A stretch of DNA of 64,000 nt from Siphonodentalium dalli. Taxonomy: Eukaryota > Mollusca > Scaphopoda > Gadilida > Siphonodentaliidae. The notes beneath the pieces were generated by a model. The model was not told the DNA's origin. It saw only the letters and a program-made list of their open reading frames with translations, and did no database searches. Position 1 is the stretch's first letter. Each line of letters begins with the position of its first letter. Below, piece after piece: positions 22,601 through 34,188 of this stretch. The DNA is taken from assembly GCA_032622095.1 (NCBI GenBank), contig CP136063.1:185669956-185733955 (forward strand). Reading direction: 5' to 3'. Made by a program: the position numbers and the translations under genes.

Positions 22601-24441
22601 CATCAGTCTATATGAGAATAAGGATTAAGTTGTTGGGATTTGATAGGTTTGGCATTATCGCAAAAAAAATTCATTTATAACAAACAAATCAATTGTTTTG
22701 CCATATTGCATTTATTTCAACATGAAACTTATAATTGGAAGCTCTTCGCTATAATGCACGGTGTATGCAAACATTTCAACGGATCCAATGCTGTAAACGC
22801 TACTTTAGGAAACATTTTATTTCAGAAATGCTCACTGAAGATCTTCAATCAACTACTCCAAATCTTGATGATACACTACAGAGATTCATGTGCAGACAGA
22901 GATTCACAAGGTCAGATAATCCTAATACACATACACTATAAAAATATGCTATATTGCTCCCCCTTCCAAACTAAGATCACAACGACCATAGTAAGTTAAC
23001 TTCAGACAATGCTGATCTATTTTAATTTAGCTCATACGTTAAATAGACACCCTTTTAAACTTATTGTACATGTATGGGCTTCCTATAATTGAATGAATGG
23101 GAATCTAGTAACTAACCATCACTGAATAACCAGTTATCAAAGAGCTCAGTGTTATGAAGTTTCATCTCTATTCATGTGGACACTTCAGAGGTTCCTCTGC
23201 ACAAATATTTTAGCTAGAAAAACTAGTAGTGCTGGGCTTATATAGCCATGTTATAGTTGGATGTCTGATGCTATTCATGACAGAAGTTTGCTGGTGCAAC
23301 AGTTTGTTTCAATTTTACACACTAGTATCTATCAAATTGAACAAGCATCTGTCAGAAAAAGAGCTTTTATCCATTACCATGACAGAAATGTTGTCCAGAT
23401 AAGGGTCGTAACTCAATTAAAAAGTAATAGGTAAAAACTTATTTTCGGACTCGATCGTTAAATTGTTATGAAAGATCCATCTGCCAGATGTGAATGAAAT
23501 TGGTTGACGTTTGTTCAAGTTATTGCACCAACAGATATAAAATATCTATAAATAGAAACAAGTGGCATAACTCTGGTTAGAAAGTCGGGGCGGACCCGAT
23601 TTCCTGGGTACAGCTATCGCACATTACAACTAACTCACATACCAACAAGGGGGTGCATTGCAAGATGGCTCGTCAAGTTTTTTTGCCCGAAAGAGTGGAA
23701 CTGTGACAAAAGAATTCTTGGTGGCCATGTTATTTTTATGAATTTCGGGAAAAAGGGATGCTCCCGTCCTAGAGGTCACCCCGAAAGTTCATATGAAGTT
23801 TGGTGACGATTGGATGAAAAATGTGACCTGTAAGGTGTGCTAAAGGATTTGTCATACAAAGAGTAAAATCAAAGATGGAAATTGGTAATAGTTTGTTTGA
23901 GTTATCGCGCTAACGGTCACGACGATATAGACAAACTAAGTGCCATAACTCTCGTATAAAAGATTGGACAAACCTGGTTTTCAAACTCGTTTGAGATATT
24001 GTTGCAACAAACCCATATACCAAATATGAATGAAATTGGTTGGCGTCTGTTTTGAGTTATTGCGCTTATGGTCTCCCGCCCGTCCAGAAGCCAGATACCA
24101 GCCTACTGACCTCGCCAAAGCATAAGTATTTGAAAAAACTTGACAAATAATTGTCAGAATCCATCAATCCAACGGCTATGTTATTTTGGTTTGTTTCTGT
24201 CAATCTGCCAACCATCCCTGACCAAACAATAAGTTGAGTTTTGATAAAAACTCGACTAAAAATGCATATGAATTTCAGTTACTCACTCCATTTACATCAT
24301 ATACTAGATATTCAAAGTAGAGCAATGAAACACTGCCAATCTCTTTTGTCACACAAATTCTATATTACAAGGTTTACATATATTTCAAAGAAATAGAGAT
24401 TGACATGATCCTTTTCTATTTTTAGGAACAATCGACGATAG
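19642..24441 (+). CDS. Unrecognised spliced gene, five exons, proline/arginine-rich product
   Basis: Five exons fit together: 19642-19967, 20396-20480, 21547-21625, 22826-22910 and 24426-24441. Every junction is GT-AG (for example cag|gaatat at 20396 and aacag|gtgagg at 21625), and the phases join to 591 nt, 196 residues and a TAG stop. The first exon is proline-rich (ARSPRPPPEIPEHSDIQRPA), then a short charged, probably helical stretch (YFNQRLQELETELRLNTDLI), then an acidic run of glutamates. Later exons are rich in R, P, S and T (NIAPNSHIQRISPRRRVVDD, LDDTLQRFMCRQRF). I do not recognise the family; it looks mostly disordered. The first exon starts in phase 0 and needs an upstream exon; the TRIM exon at 16329-16988 fits by phase, so the two may be one gene. 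The last exon is the weakest: only five residues before the stop. AATAAA at 24544-24549 would suit as poly(A) signal. Confidence 0.6.
19998..20120. repeat. Cluster of GTGATATCAC palindromes
   Basis: TGTGATATCA or GTGATATCACA appears four times, spaced 26-30 bp, linked by 'aaattcgaataa' or 'aatttgaataa'. It lies in the first intron of the unrecognised gene. Confidence 0.8.
20605..20861. mobile_element. Mariner-like fold-back MITE with TA target site
   Basis: TA at 20603-20604 and 20862-20863 flank CAGTAATGCCCTAAATAATC and its reverse complement. The arms pair for about 100 bp. The left arm has a 40-bp internal duplication ('atatggcttgttgcca..ggaaagctctcagtg'). It sits in an intron. Confidence 0.8.
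20977..21387. mobile_element. Decayed hAT relative of 12988-14039
   Basis: It starts CAGGGACCTGGTGATGG and ends CCTCTAGCTATGTCCTG, resembling the 12988 element's ends, with the same 'agttggaaatttcc' and G-run content. No clear 8-bp flanking duplication is left. Intronic. Confidence 0.65.
21680..22190. mobile_element. Palindromic MITE, 'ATCTCTACTCTGGCT' family
   Basis: The left end is degraded but keeps 'acgcccgtatagatcatac'. The right end reads GGGCATAGTCAGAGTAGAGA then TTCATGGCATGATCT. Both arms hold 'gggaactttttga', 'acctgttccttaatgatgt' and 'tcacttaca' signatures of the family. Confidence 0.7.
22911..24130. repeat. Intron with 'ggggcataactc'-type repeat pieces
   Basis: From about 23400 the text has 'aagggtcgtaactcaatt', 'gttattgcaccaacag' and 'gccataactctcgta', then an 'atgaagtttggtgacgattg' piece of the 'CCAAGATGGC' family at 23680-23890. 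It ends near 'cagataccagcctactgacc'. All non-coding. Confidence 0.55.
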
Positions 24442-24624
24442 ACGGCACCAGAAGGCAAGAAAGGAATGAAGAAATGCAAATACCGCTAAAGATGGATTAC
24501 CCCTTCATATAACAATTTGATATAGTTTCGTGGGTATAAAAATAATAAAATCTGAATTGAAGACCCATGTCTGAAATGCTTCTTATCAATTGATATTGAT
24601 TTTATTCCGAATATTTTATTATAC

Positions 24625-27478
24625 AAGACAGTCAAAGACTGTGGGGTCGCTCACCAGACTGCAAAGACTGATGAGACTGGGACTCTGGAGGACCACAATA
24701 GTCAGAACTTTTCATAAGCACTTTGAAAAAAGTAGATCTAAACACGATATGTGGCTAGAGAGGGACTTCAGTAGTGTACAGTGGGTAATTTCAAGGTGAA
24801 TATCCACCATGAAATTGCCCACTGTTCACTACTGATCACCCCCCTCCTCCAGCTCAACAAGTCCCCTCCCGACCGGGCTCCAGACTCCCAAGTTCTTGGG
24901 TTGGAATTTCACAACCGACATCTCAAACTTTCTCAATTTATTGAAATTTCCAATCTCACAAGCACCTTTTTATAAAACCATTTAGACATGTTTTGAAGCC
25001 CATTTATCCATGGACCCAAAACACCATACATGTATGTCAGATTAATCAGTTAGGTAGTTCCAAGGAAGATGTTTTAATGAATTTGGTATTTCAATGATTT
25101 TTTAAACACAAAATTGTTAACTCCCCATAGCCCCCGTCATTTCTTAACAGGTTGACCTGATGTTAACAAATCTGAATATCAGTCACTAAAGGATCATCCA
25201 TACTATATGTAAGCTAAATAGTCAACCTCTCTTGAGAAGACAATTTAAGAATGACTATAGAGACATACAGTTATGTCCCTGGTCCCACCCTATTTAACCT
25301 GGTGACCACATCTGAATAAATTTCAATACCAGACACCAAAGAACCCTTCATACTAAATATCAGGCAAAATAGACCTGTTAACATTTGTGGCGATTTCGGT
25401 CGAACAGTTTAACCAGAAGTAGGAAAATGTGACTGTTACTGGGTGAAAAATCAAATCTACAGCCTCATTGCCTCCACCCAGGCAGCTTAGAAATCAATAG
25501 GAATCTATATATTATTATACCAGTATCAAACAGCATACATACCAGTAGGGTGGGTGGTTGAGAGTTAAATCTCTTATCTCTGCCCTTATTTGAACAAATG
25601 TGAATCCCATCTATGTGATCTATTCATCTAGAAATTTCAAACGGTAGATTTTAAGAGTTGAAGAAAACTGATTTTCCTCAAAAGTTTCCTAAAAATGACC
25701 TCACGTGTACAAATCTGAACCCCACTCACCAAAGGACCCTCCATACCAAAAGCTAAATAGGCCTGATGGTTTCTGAAGAATTACTATGGAGGGAAAGAGT
25801 TATGGCCCTGGCTTCTCACCTATATGACCTGATGAAGTCATTTGAACAAATCTGAATGTGAGTCAAATTATATAAACCATTTCGGTCTTTAATATGTATG
25901 TGGAGAAGAACAAAATTGATGGACGGATGGAAACATCCCAACAAGGGATGGACGGGAGGACATACTGACAGACAAATTCAATCCAATATACCCCCCCCCC
26001 CCAAGTTTTCTTTGCAAATCAGGGTATAATGAGTACAACTGGATAGGTGGTGGTTAAGAATATAATAGTGGAACAGCCAAGCCTGAATATAGTGTCTGAC
26101 TTTTGCAGAATGAGGTCACTAAAGGGTGAATTTAGTGCTGCAATCCTGTAAGGTGGGTAGCATCACCAAATTCACCCTCTGTGGACCTCATTATGCTTAG
26201 GCCTCAACTGCCATGGGAGACATAGGAACAGATTGAAGTTGTCCAGTTAATTGGTGATGTGCACCCATTGGGCACTTCAATTATCAATTTTATCTTCTGA
26301 CAGCAAATTAGGGAATATAGAAACTGAACAGAAGGGAAAAAGTAAGTAGAAATGTCAATTTAAGACCTGTATACTTCCCTGAAGATGAGGCCTAAGCAGA
26401 ATGAGGTCCCTGGAGAGTGTATTTGGTGATGCTAGCCTACTGTGCAGAGTAGCATCACTAAATTCACCCTCTGGGGACCTCATTCTGCAAATGTCAGACA
26501 TACAGCATTTTGTTTTGATATGATATGTTAATGATACACAGAGAGCATGACTGTTTACACCTAGCTGTCAGCCAGCTAGATAACATCTGAATTGATGACT
26601 GTTATTAACTCTTTCTGTCTGGGGCTAATACCATACTTTATGGATGTTACAAGATGTCAGTTTTTCTAATTAATTTTTTCTTGACTGCAGTGGGTGCAGG
26701 GCTGCGCAGATTGGGGGGGGGGGGGGTGGTGGTAGTGGGGACGGAGGTGTAGAGGGGTGAGGAGGGAAAGGGGTGGAATGGTGGGTGTTTTGTCAAAAAA
26801 AAATAAAAAAATCAGGGGTTTAAAATGAAAAAAATATTTTTGTATTGGTCATTTTGAATTGTGATTTGTTTTTTGAATTGAGCAAGGATTTAAATTTAAC
26901 AATATTTAAAAAAAAAATTAAAAAAAATAAAAATTTAAAGTTATGTTCCTGACACGGCCCCTATTTGACACACTGACCCCATTTGAACAAATCTGAACCC
27001 CAGTCACACAAGGACCCACCATACAAAATATTAGCTAAATCGGCCTGATGATTCTGGAGAAGAAGTCATTCTAATAATTACTAGGGAGAATAGAGTTATG
27101 TCCCTGATTCTGCCCCTATTTGACCCAGTGACCCCATTTGAACAAATCTGACCCCCAGTCACTCAAGGACCTTCCATACCATATATAAGCTAAATAGGCC
27201 TGATTGTTCTTGAAAAGAAGTTGTTTTAAGAATTACTATGGCGGGAAAGAGTTATGGCCCTAGCTTCGCAACTATTTGACTCAGTGACCTTATTTTAACA
27301 AATCTGAGTCTGAGTCAAGCAGGGAACATCCACACCAAATATGAACTCATTTGGCCTTATGATACTGGAGAAGAAGATGATTGTTGACGGACGGACGGTC
27401 AGACGGACGGATGGACGACGGACGAGGAGTGATGACTATAGCTCCACCGGAGACTTCGTCTCAGGTGAGCTAAAAATG
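24625..27478 (+). repeat. Composite repeat with GACGGACGG tail, interrupted by a MITE and G-rich tract
   Basis: The head (24625-25380) begins 'agactgtggggtcgctcacc' and matches 56935-57630 closely. It is followed by tandem phrases such as 'agttatgtccctgg', 'gaacaaatctgaa', 'cagtcac..aaggacc' and 'ccatacc..atataagctaaat'. A C-run is near 25991. The MITE at 26086-26510 and a G-run tract at 26711-26790 intervene. The tail (27385-27478) has many GACGG units and ends 'ggtgagctaaaaatg'. A related partial copy is at 47780-48245. Confidence 0.75.
26086..26510. mobile_element. MITE of the 'GCAGAATGAGGTCC' family, copy 1
   Basis: Left TCTGACTTTTGCAGAATGAG and right CATTCTGCAAATGTCAGACA are inverted. 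Each end also forms a sub-hairpin of 'agggtgaatttagtg..atcactaaattcaccct'. Other copies: 29113-29465, 30236-30465, 31862-32210, 44160-44285 and 45260-45710. Confidence 0.75.
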
Positions 27479-27899
27479 AGATGATTAAGAGGGACCATTT
27501 ATTTTTCTATTTATAGAACAGACCATTCATGCGATACCATATAGCGATAGAGATCATTGGGGTGTTCCCATAGCTATTCTTGGAACATCAAATATCCCAG
27601 ATTTATTGTTTTATTACAAAGTTATGAGCGATAATGAGTCTAACGTTTATTTGTGACAAAATTACACAATAAAAATTCTGGTCTGTTAACAGTAACCACT
27701 ATTATTTGTTAGCTAAACAACCACATGTTTTTAGACCAGAAAATATTCAAAACATAATGAATATTAATCGATAGAAGCATTTCCAGACAGGGGCCTTCAA
27801 TTCATATCTAATATTTTATACCCCGGTAACTATAAACACATTTTTACAAAGAGATAGACCATATTTAACTCGACCACAGTATCTTGCCTATTTTAAAAG

Positions 27900-28020
27900 T
27901 TGACTGATATAAGATTTTCCGATGAAAACCTGTTCATCGCCCTCAGTTTAGGAGATGAGCGTACTCTGTTGAGTTGGACTGTCCGGGATTCGAGCATGAA
28001 CAGTTTGTGGATGATCCAGC
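27900..28020 (+). pseudogene. Orphan frame with weak WD40-like text
   Basis: The frame LTDIRFSDENLFIALSLGDE then RTLLSWTVRD resembles one blade of a WD40 propeller (as in EML-type proteins). There is a stop just upstream and only a weak acceptor. No neighbouring exon or donor was found. It may be chance or a gene fragment. Confidence 0.2.
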
Positions 28021-28283
28021 TTGCCACCATAACTGATACATGTTACCTGGGTTTATATCCCCCTGGGATGATTTCACATATGCAGAAAATTTATAATTAT
28101 TTTTTCATAAATATTGTGCATTGGTTGCAATGCATGTCAGATCAAGAAAATTAAATTTATTTAATGAAATAAATCCACTTGTGAATACATGTAGTATAAA
28201 ACATAAAATATGGTTTATCCAAATATTTTTGATGGAAAACTGTATGACGACACATCACAAGTAAATTTCAGAAATTATATTAA

Positions 28284-28519
28284 CCCTTTCATGAAGTGAG
28301 CTGCGCTGGTGCAGCATTAAAATCATGTGCCAGTGCATTCTCTTACATATGCGAGTCTTCCATAAGAGAATGTACTAGCTTACAAGGTCAAGGTAAATAT
28401 TGTTAGGCCAATGATTTCTTTTATATATGCGAAGCTCCATATGGGAGACTTGCATATATAACAGAATGCATTGGAACAGGGTTTTCGCAAAATTTCAGGA
28501 AGCTCCAGTCGTGGAAGGG
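28284..28519. mobile_element. piggyBac-like MITE family 1 (CCCTTTCATGA), copy 1
   Basis: TTAA flanks both ends (28280-28283, 28520-28523). The left end reads CCCTTTCATGAAGTGAGCTG, the right end GAAGCTCCAGTCGTGGAAGGG. Inside is a hairpin with ATATGCGA, GCTCC and 'gggagacttgcatata'. The TTAA site and CCC start suit the piggyBac superfamily. Confidence 0.75.
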
Positions 28520-28819
28520 TTAAGTCCCCATTAAAGGATGTGGATGGTCATTTTCTAAATTAATTGGGATGTAATTGAGAAAGTAATTAAATTACATGCA
28601 TATTAACCAAGCGATCAGTTACTTTCAATTACTTGTAATTGAGAAATGGTTCAATTATGAAACACTCACAACTACTTGAGAAAAAGTTCTTAATTACAGT
28701 CTATAACCCAATGATCCTTGATTATCCCCCGGAATGATTTATTCCAAATAAAGCAAGTTCTGAATATGGCAAAATTGGGAGGAATTTCACTCAGTTTCCT
28801 TCAACATAACATTTTCAAG

Positions 28820-28977
28820 AGGTTCATGCTGGGCGCTGAGCTCGTGCAGAATTACAGATCCTGTGCCAGTGCATTATCTTATATCTGTGAGTCTCCCAAT
28901 GGGAGACTCACATATATAAGATAATTATTTGGCACAGGGTCTTCACACAATTTCAGGAAGCTCCAGTTATGAAAGGG
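28820..28977. mobile_element. piggyBac-like MITE family 1, copy 2 (left end decayed)
   Basis: The right end CAGTTATGAAAGGG abuts TTAA (28978-28981). The inner hairpin 'gagtctcccaatgggagactc' with flanking 'atatataagata' is perfect. Confidence 0.65.
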
Positions 28978-29112
28978 TTAATGTATATTTCTGAGATACT
29001 TGTAACCTAATCTAGATTAGTGACCCAGGGTAATCTCACCGAAGAAGCTAAGTGGTCAACTGATCCTTATTTCACCCCAACATCAATGAGATTAGAACAG
29101 GTATGGATATAG

Positions 29113-29465
29113 TATGTCTGTTATTTGCAGAATGAGGGCCCGAACAGGTTAGCATCACCAAATTAACCCTTTGGGGACCTAATTCTGCTTAGTCCTCATC
29201 TTCTGGGAAGTATCAATAGTCTCAAATTTAACATTGTTTTTAGTTACCTTTTCCCTTCTGACAAGTTGTCTCTATCCCTTGATTTGCAGAATATGAATTG
29301 CATAATTGAGGTAACTAATGGGTGAACATCACCAACTTCAACTGTAAAATTCAATCTGATCCTAGTTCTTTCATAGCAGTTGAGGCCCAAGAAGAATGAG
29401 GTTCCCAGAGGGTGAATTTGGTTGGGGGATAGAATCACTGAACTGAACTGAATGACAGACACACT
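29113..29465. mobile_element. MITE of the 'GCAGAATGAGGTCC' family, copy 2 (rearranged)
   Basis: It starts GTCTGTTATTTGCAGAATGA and ends near TGACAGACACAC, with 'gcatcaccaaattaaccctt' and 'aagaatgaggttcccagagg' inside. Confidence 0.55.
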
Positions 29466-29864
29466 AAAACACACAGAAAATTTAAGCTGAAATAACAAAG
29501 TCAAATTGATGCAACTATGTTCATGTGGTTTAATGATTACATAATACACATCAACATGAAAACTTTATAAATATATATCATATCCTGATCAATATTAACA
29601 CTCATTTTAATATACCTCTACCAGTTTGATATTAGATTATAAGATAAAAACTGTATCATATCATAAGCAGCCCTGACAATTCATCATGCCGATTTTATGG
29701 TAGATGGACAGTGATAGGATTTCATTGCTATCACAGATTTTGTATGCATATTCTGTGCATTTTCAATAAAACTGAGTGACATGACTAAGTTGAAACATGT
29801 GTCAATGGATATGGGACAATCTCGTTGATATACTATGAATTGTAGTGTTATAACAACCTGTTAA

Positions 29865-30115
29865 CCCATTATATAGTATCTATACTAAATACTCATTGAC
29901 GAGTAGTTATCCCATAATCAATTTTCAGATAATAAGTTCAACAAATGACCATAGGTCTGAACATTTCCCACCAATGAATATTAATTCTCTTGCAGTTTCT
30001 ATCATCTGTTGTCTGCTTTTATTTCCAGAACATCCCTCCAGATTAAAAGTAGACCATTCCAATATATGCCTATATAGGAGAATGGGAGAATCCATTTAGT
30101 GCAGAACAGAAAGGG
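29865..30115. mobile_element. TTAA-type MITE family 2, copy 2
   Basis: TTAA at 29861-29864 and 30116-30119. Inside are 'ctaaatactcattgacgagt', 'cagataataagttcaacaaa' and 'gtctgaacatttcccacc'. Right end CAGAAAGGG. Confidence 0.65.
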
Positions 30116-30235
30116 TTAAAGATGTATTCAGGGATCCAAACATCATGTTACAGCAACAACATAAACAATCTAATTTAACATAACTTTTCTTCACTGAACA
30201 AATGTAAAAAACCAAATGTTGCATGCACAAGCCTC

Positions 30236-30465
30236 AAAATATGGTGCTGGACATTTGCAGAATAATGTCGCTAGCTAAAAAAAACAGAAAAAGAAACTTT
30301 CTAAAGAAGTTTCTAGAGAAACTAAAAAAAAATGGTTTTAATTTGATAATAAATATGCTTTCCAGAGAAGATGAAGCCTAAGCAAAATGAGATCCCACCG
30401 TGCGGGGTAGCATCACTAAATTCACCCTCTGTGAACCTCATTCTGCAAATGTACAGCATCATATT
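30236..30465. mobile_element. MITE of the 'GCAGAATGAGGTCC' family, copy 3
   Basis: Left AAATATGGTGCTGGACATTT then GCAGAATAATGTC; right CCTCATTCTGCAAATGTACA then GCATCATATTT. The left half is shortened. Confidence 0.65.
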
Positions 30466-30885
30466 TTGAGATTTGTACATATAAACTAGAATTATAAAAC
30501 TTCACAAAATAAATTTTGCTGTCCCTCTAAAATGTCTGAAATGCAATGAATTATGATAAAAACTTCAATATCAAACACTAGTCTTTCAAGTGGCACTTCT
30601 TGTTCCAAATGTGTTATTTCATATCTTAATAAAAAGCAAAGTTTGACTAAAAAATTAGCCTTGAACCCTGAATACATCTTTAACTGTTTGGAGTTTTATA
30701 ACAATCTGCTGAAATGTTACGATCAGTGAGAACAATTTCCTGTGTGCATCATTAAGTTCGCATTGATTCCATGGCAACATTCTTTATTATATGATTGTCA
30801 TTATTTTTATTAACACTTTCAGTGCCAAGTCCAATTTTTGTATCAACCCATATTTCCTTGATCATTTTTCAAATTTATTGATTAT

Positions 30886-30951
30886 AATAATGTGACACTT
30901 TGATGGAAAGAGCTCTTAGAGCTCTTTCCATCAATGTGTCACATTATTACT
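30886..30951. repeat. Near-perfect 63-bp hairpin
   Basis: The left arm AATAATGTGACACTTTGATG then GAAAGAGCTC pairs with GAGCTCTTTCCATCAA then TGTGTCACATTATT around a 3-base loop. Only the 'ttt/aa..tg' junction mismatches. Confidence 0.85.
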
Positions 30952-31861
30952 TATGTTGGTAAACATATAAGAGATCATCTTTCCGATGTTTCATCGTATT
31001 CTGGTTGCCACACCTGAATTATATCCTTGAAAATATCAGGGGGGAACTTACTTTTTTTTTAGGTGTTTGTTTCTAGCTAATTTTGTGACATAAGACCTTC
31101 ATAAGTTTTAATAATAATTGATGGAGTGTGGGGGAATATAGAAGGGGAAAAAAAAATATATATATTGTATTTGATTGAATATATGAAAGAATAATAAATA
31201 ACAGCTAAAGGTCTTCCAAGAATCAGATATCATGTAGTCAATTCAATTAAAAACTATACAAATTTGCCTGATCATTCACATTCCTATTATGACCTAAAAT
31301 GACTATACCGTGTGTTATGGTGCCACAACTATCTACTGCATCACATTGGTTTGATACTCTTCTCCAAAGATTGCTTGAAGGAAGGAGGATTTAGCAATTA
31401 AAATGAAAATTATAGAAATATTTCATCTACGCATTCCAATTGATAGATTTTATAATTGACCCGAAAAGATTACTTTTCCATTCTTCCAATGGTTTATGGA
31501 ATTAAAGGTGTTGGGGAAACCCTGTGTTTCTAAGACATACATGTATACTATCACAGAATATTGTGTTGTATTCTACATTGGATTATTAACTTTGCAGATT
31601 ACATTATGATAGGAATTTCTCGAAGATGGGACCTTTTAACAAACAAAATAAATCAACAATTTTCAGGACACACAATACCATTCACACTGACACTATACTC
31701 AAATTCTATCACATATTTCATAAATATAGCTAAAATATCCCGTTACCAAAAATATGATAATAGACAAAGAAGCAGGGCTTATCTAAGGTTTGTATTTTCG
31801 CATTATTCTAATTTGGGCGTCTCAAAAGAGAAGTTTTACAAACAGAGCGGATCCTAGGACT

Positions 31862-32210
31862 GAAAATATGGTGCTGGACATTTGAAGAATGGGGTCCATA
31901 GAAGGTGAATTTAGTGACGCTACCCCACATATTCACTGGAAAGTATCTTTGTTATCAAATTAAAAATATTTTGAGTTTCTTTTTTCATTTTTAGTTTAGT
32001 TTCTCTATATACCAAAATTGGCAGATGACACAATGCATAAATGAGGTGCCCAATGGGTGCACATTACCATCTTCACCATCTGAGAACTTAAAATTTGAGT
32101 AGACCTCCCATAGCAAATGAGGCCATGCAGAATGAGATCCCCAGAGGATGAATTTGGTGATGCTAGCCCCTCCGGGGAACTCATTCTGCAAATGTCTGGC
32201 ACCATATTTT
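31862..32210. mobile_element. MITE of the 'GCAGAATGAGGTCC' family, copy 4
   Basis: Left GAAAATATGGTGCTGGACAT and right GTCTGGCACCATATTTTC are inverted. Inner 'aatgcataaatgaggtgccc' and 'tgggtgcacattaccatctt' match the other copies. Confidence 0.75.
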
Positions 32211-33095
32211 CAGGCCCGGTGGGTCCTGTTCTCCATAAAAGCCCTCCCACAAGGTATGCAATGCGCACAAATCTGCCAAATTATAACACATAAGGCACAA
32301 TGGGAACTTGCAGATGGCAATAGAATCGCGCGATTTGCAGACTCCAGCTTAGATATATGCTCTAAGTTTGCGGCAACATCACCTGCAAATCAAGCGGTTT
32401 GCAAGCAAATAATGGGAGTGATCTCGTCATTTGCATTGATAAAAGAAGGGTTATTCAATGTAGTAAATGTCACTACACTCAATAAACATTCTCAAGGTAT
32501 TTGTAATGAAGAAGTAATTAAAGTCAAATACTAATGATTAAACAAAAGATAACTAAAATGCAACATAATCACAGAATTTTGCAGGGGACGCAGTTGCAGC
32601 ACAAATTGCGCACATCTGAAAGACCATATTTAACAACATACTAATTTTAATTTGTCTTCACCAGTCAGCGTTGGTTTAGGGAAATGCAGGAAGAACTAAG
32701 TTGACATATCAACCACACCACATGTCTCTTATAGCATACGTATGTCCAGATCAGTCAACAGTAAGTTATTTTGCTTGTATATATAACAGTTTACTGAGAA
32801 TGTCAATGTTAGTTCCGTCACAAAGGGCAGATTTCCTTTCCTCAACAATGTGTCTTCTATGTCAACTGCTTAAAACAGATATGACAAGAAATTTTGTATG
32901 TAGAGCCCAAGTTCCAGAGATTCGACTTAATCCCACTTTTAGAAGTTTATATGTCTGCAAAATTATGACCAAGGTTGGGAACCATTTTTCATAGACAATT
33001 AACTTTTGGCCTATGTTCATATTGAAATTTCCAGCCCTGATAATTATAAGTGTGCTATTATAAGGCTGATCTGGTCGTCCCTGGCAATGAGATTA
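32211..33095. other. No gene recognised
   Basis: A 128-codon plus frame starts inside the MITE at 32148 and ends at 32534. A 97-codon frame spans 32701-32994. Neither shows a known domain or convincing splice sites. Confidence 0.4.
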
Positions 33096-33099
33096 TTAA

Positions 33100-33351
33100 C
33101 CCTTTCTATACTAAATGGACTCTCCAATTCAGTTATAAAATTATACATTCGATTGGTCTATAATTCAACTGGAGGCTTTTCAGGAAAAATAAGCAGACGA
33201 CAGATAATACATGTACAGCAGGAGTGCTATTTATTGGAGGGACATGTTCAGATAATAAGTTCAACAAATGATGGTCGATTTTGTTAAACTTATTATCTGA
33301 ACAGTTCCTGAGGGATAACTACTTGTCAATGACTATTTAGTATAGAAATTG
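33100..33351. mobile_element. TTAA-type MITE family 2, copy 3 (best copy)
   Basis: TTAA at 33096-33099 and 33352-33355. Left CCCTTTCTATACTAAATGG; right CTATTTAGTATAGAAATTG. The central stem pairs 'ttcagataataagttcaaca' with 'gttaaacttattatctgaac'. Confidence 0.75.
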
Positions 33352-33709
33352 TTAAAGGGACATAAACACTTCACAGTGGGTAGATGTGAGAAATCATAGA
33401 AGTTTGTAAATCCAAATCACTAAGAATCAGAAAATAGATTAATTTTTGTTTTTGTTCTTTTTTTTGCTATAAATTATTCTCCAATAATGATATTTCGAAT
33501 GCTGTTATGTAAACATTAGTGTTGCCGGTGACAGCGATTTTCAAACAACATCGTCGATCATGCTGGTAATTCAAATTTTTTTTCTAAATCAGTTTTTCCG
33601 AATATAAGTTAGTGCTTTGCACTTTTCCAAGGTTTACCATTATGTTTTGATTGAAGCTTGGTATTATAACAGATTAGGTGGACTTTGAGTGTGATTGGAG
33701 AATTATTAA

Positions 33710-33877
33710 CCCGTTCATGACGGGAGCTGCGCTGGTGAAGCATTAAAGATCTTGTGCCAGTGTCTCCCATAGGGAGCCTTGCATATATAAGAGAATGCAC
33801 TGGCTTACAGGGTCAAGGTAAATGTTGTTAGACCAATGCATTCTCTTAGATATGCGAGGCTCCCAGTCATGGAAGGG
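33710..33877. mobile_element. piggyBac-like MITE family 1, copy 3
   Basis: TTAA at 33706-33709 and 33878-33881. Left CCGTTCATGACGGGAGCTGC; right CCCAGTCATGGAAGGG. It lies just downstream of the PREB stop, near the possible poly(A) signal. Confidence 0.7.
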
Positions 33878-34188
33878 TTAACAATGAAATAAAGAACAAA
33901 TATTATTTATTTTTACATGAACTTGTTGATGATAGTTGTTTTACAGACACTCACAAATATCCATACGTACCCACTGTAAAGGCCTTGTGTCCCTTTTAAT
34001 AAATAAAATGCATAATATTGTGTTGAAAAATATTTATGATCACTCCCAAGTTTTATACATTTTGTATAAAACCTGGTATACCAGCCAAAAATGACCCTGG
34101 ATTAGCCCATGGAAATGATAAATAGATAATAGGGCACATCTTCCAGCATAATAGAATTGCACAATCCTATGGAGGTCTAGCTCTTGTG

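Noticed and set aside
24590-24799. Frames with TVGSLTRLQRLMRLGLW here and near 56953 as a conserved gene
   Set aside because: Both are copies of the same dispersed repeat; the frames break differently and have no domain.
32148-32534. 128-codon plus frame
   Set aside because: It starts inside a MITE copy and shows no known motif; composition looks random.
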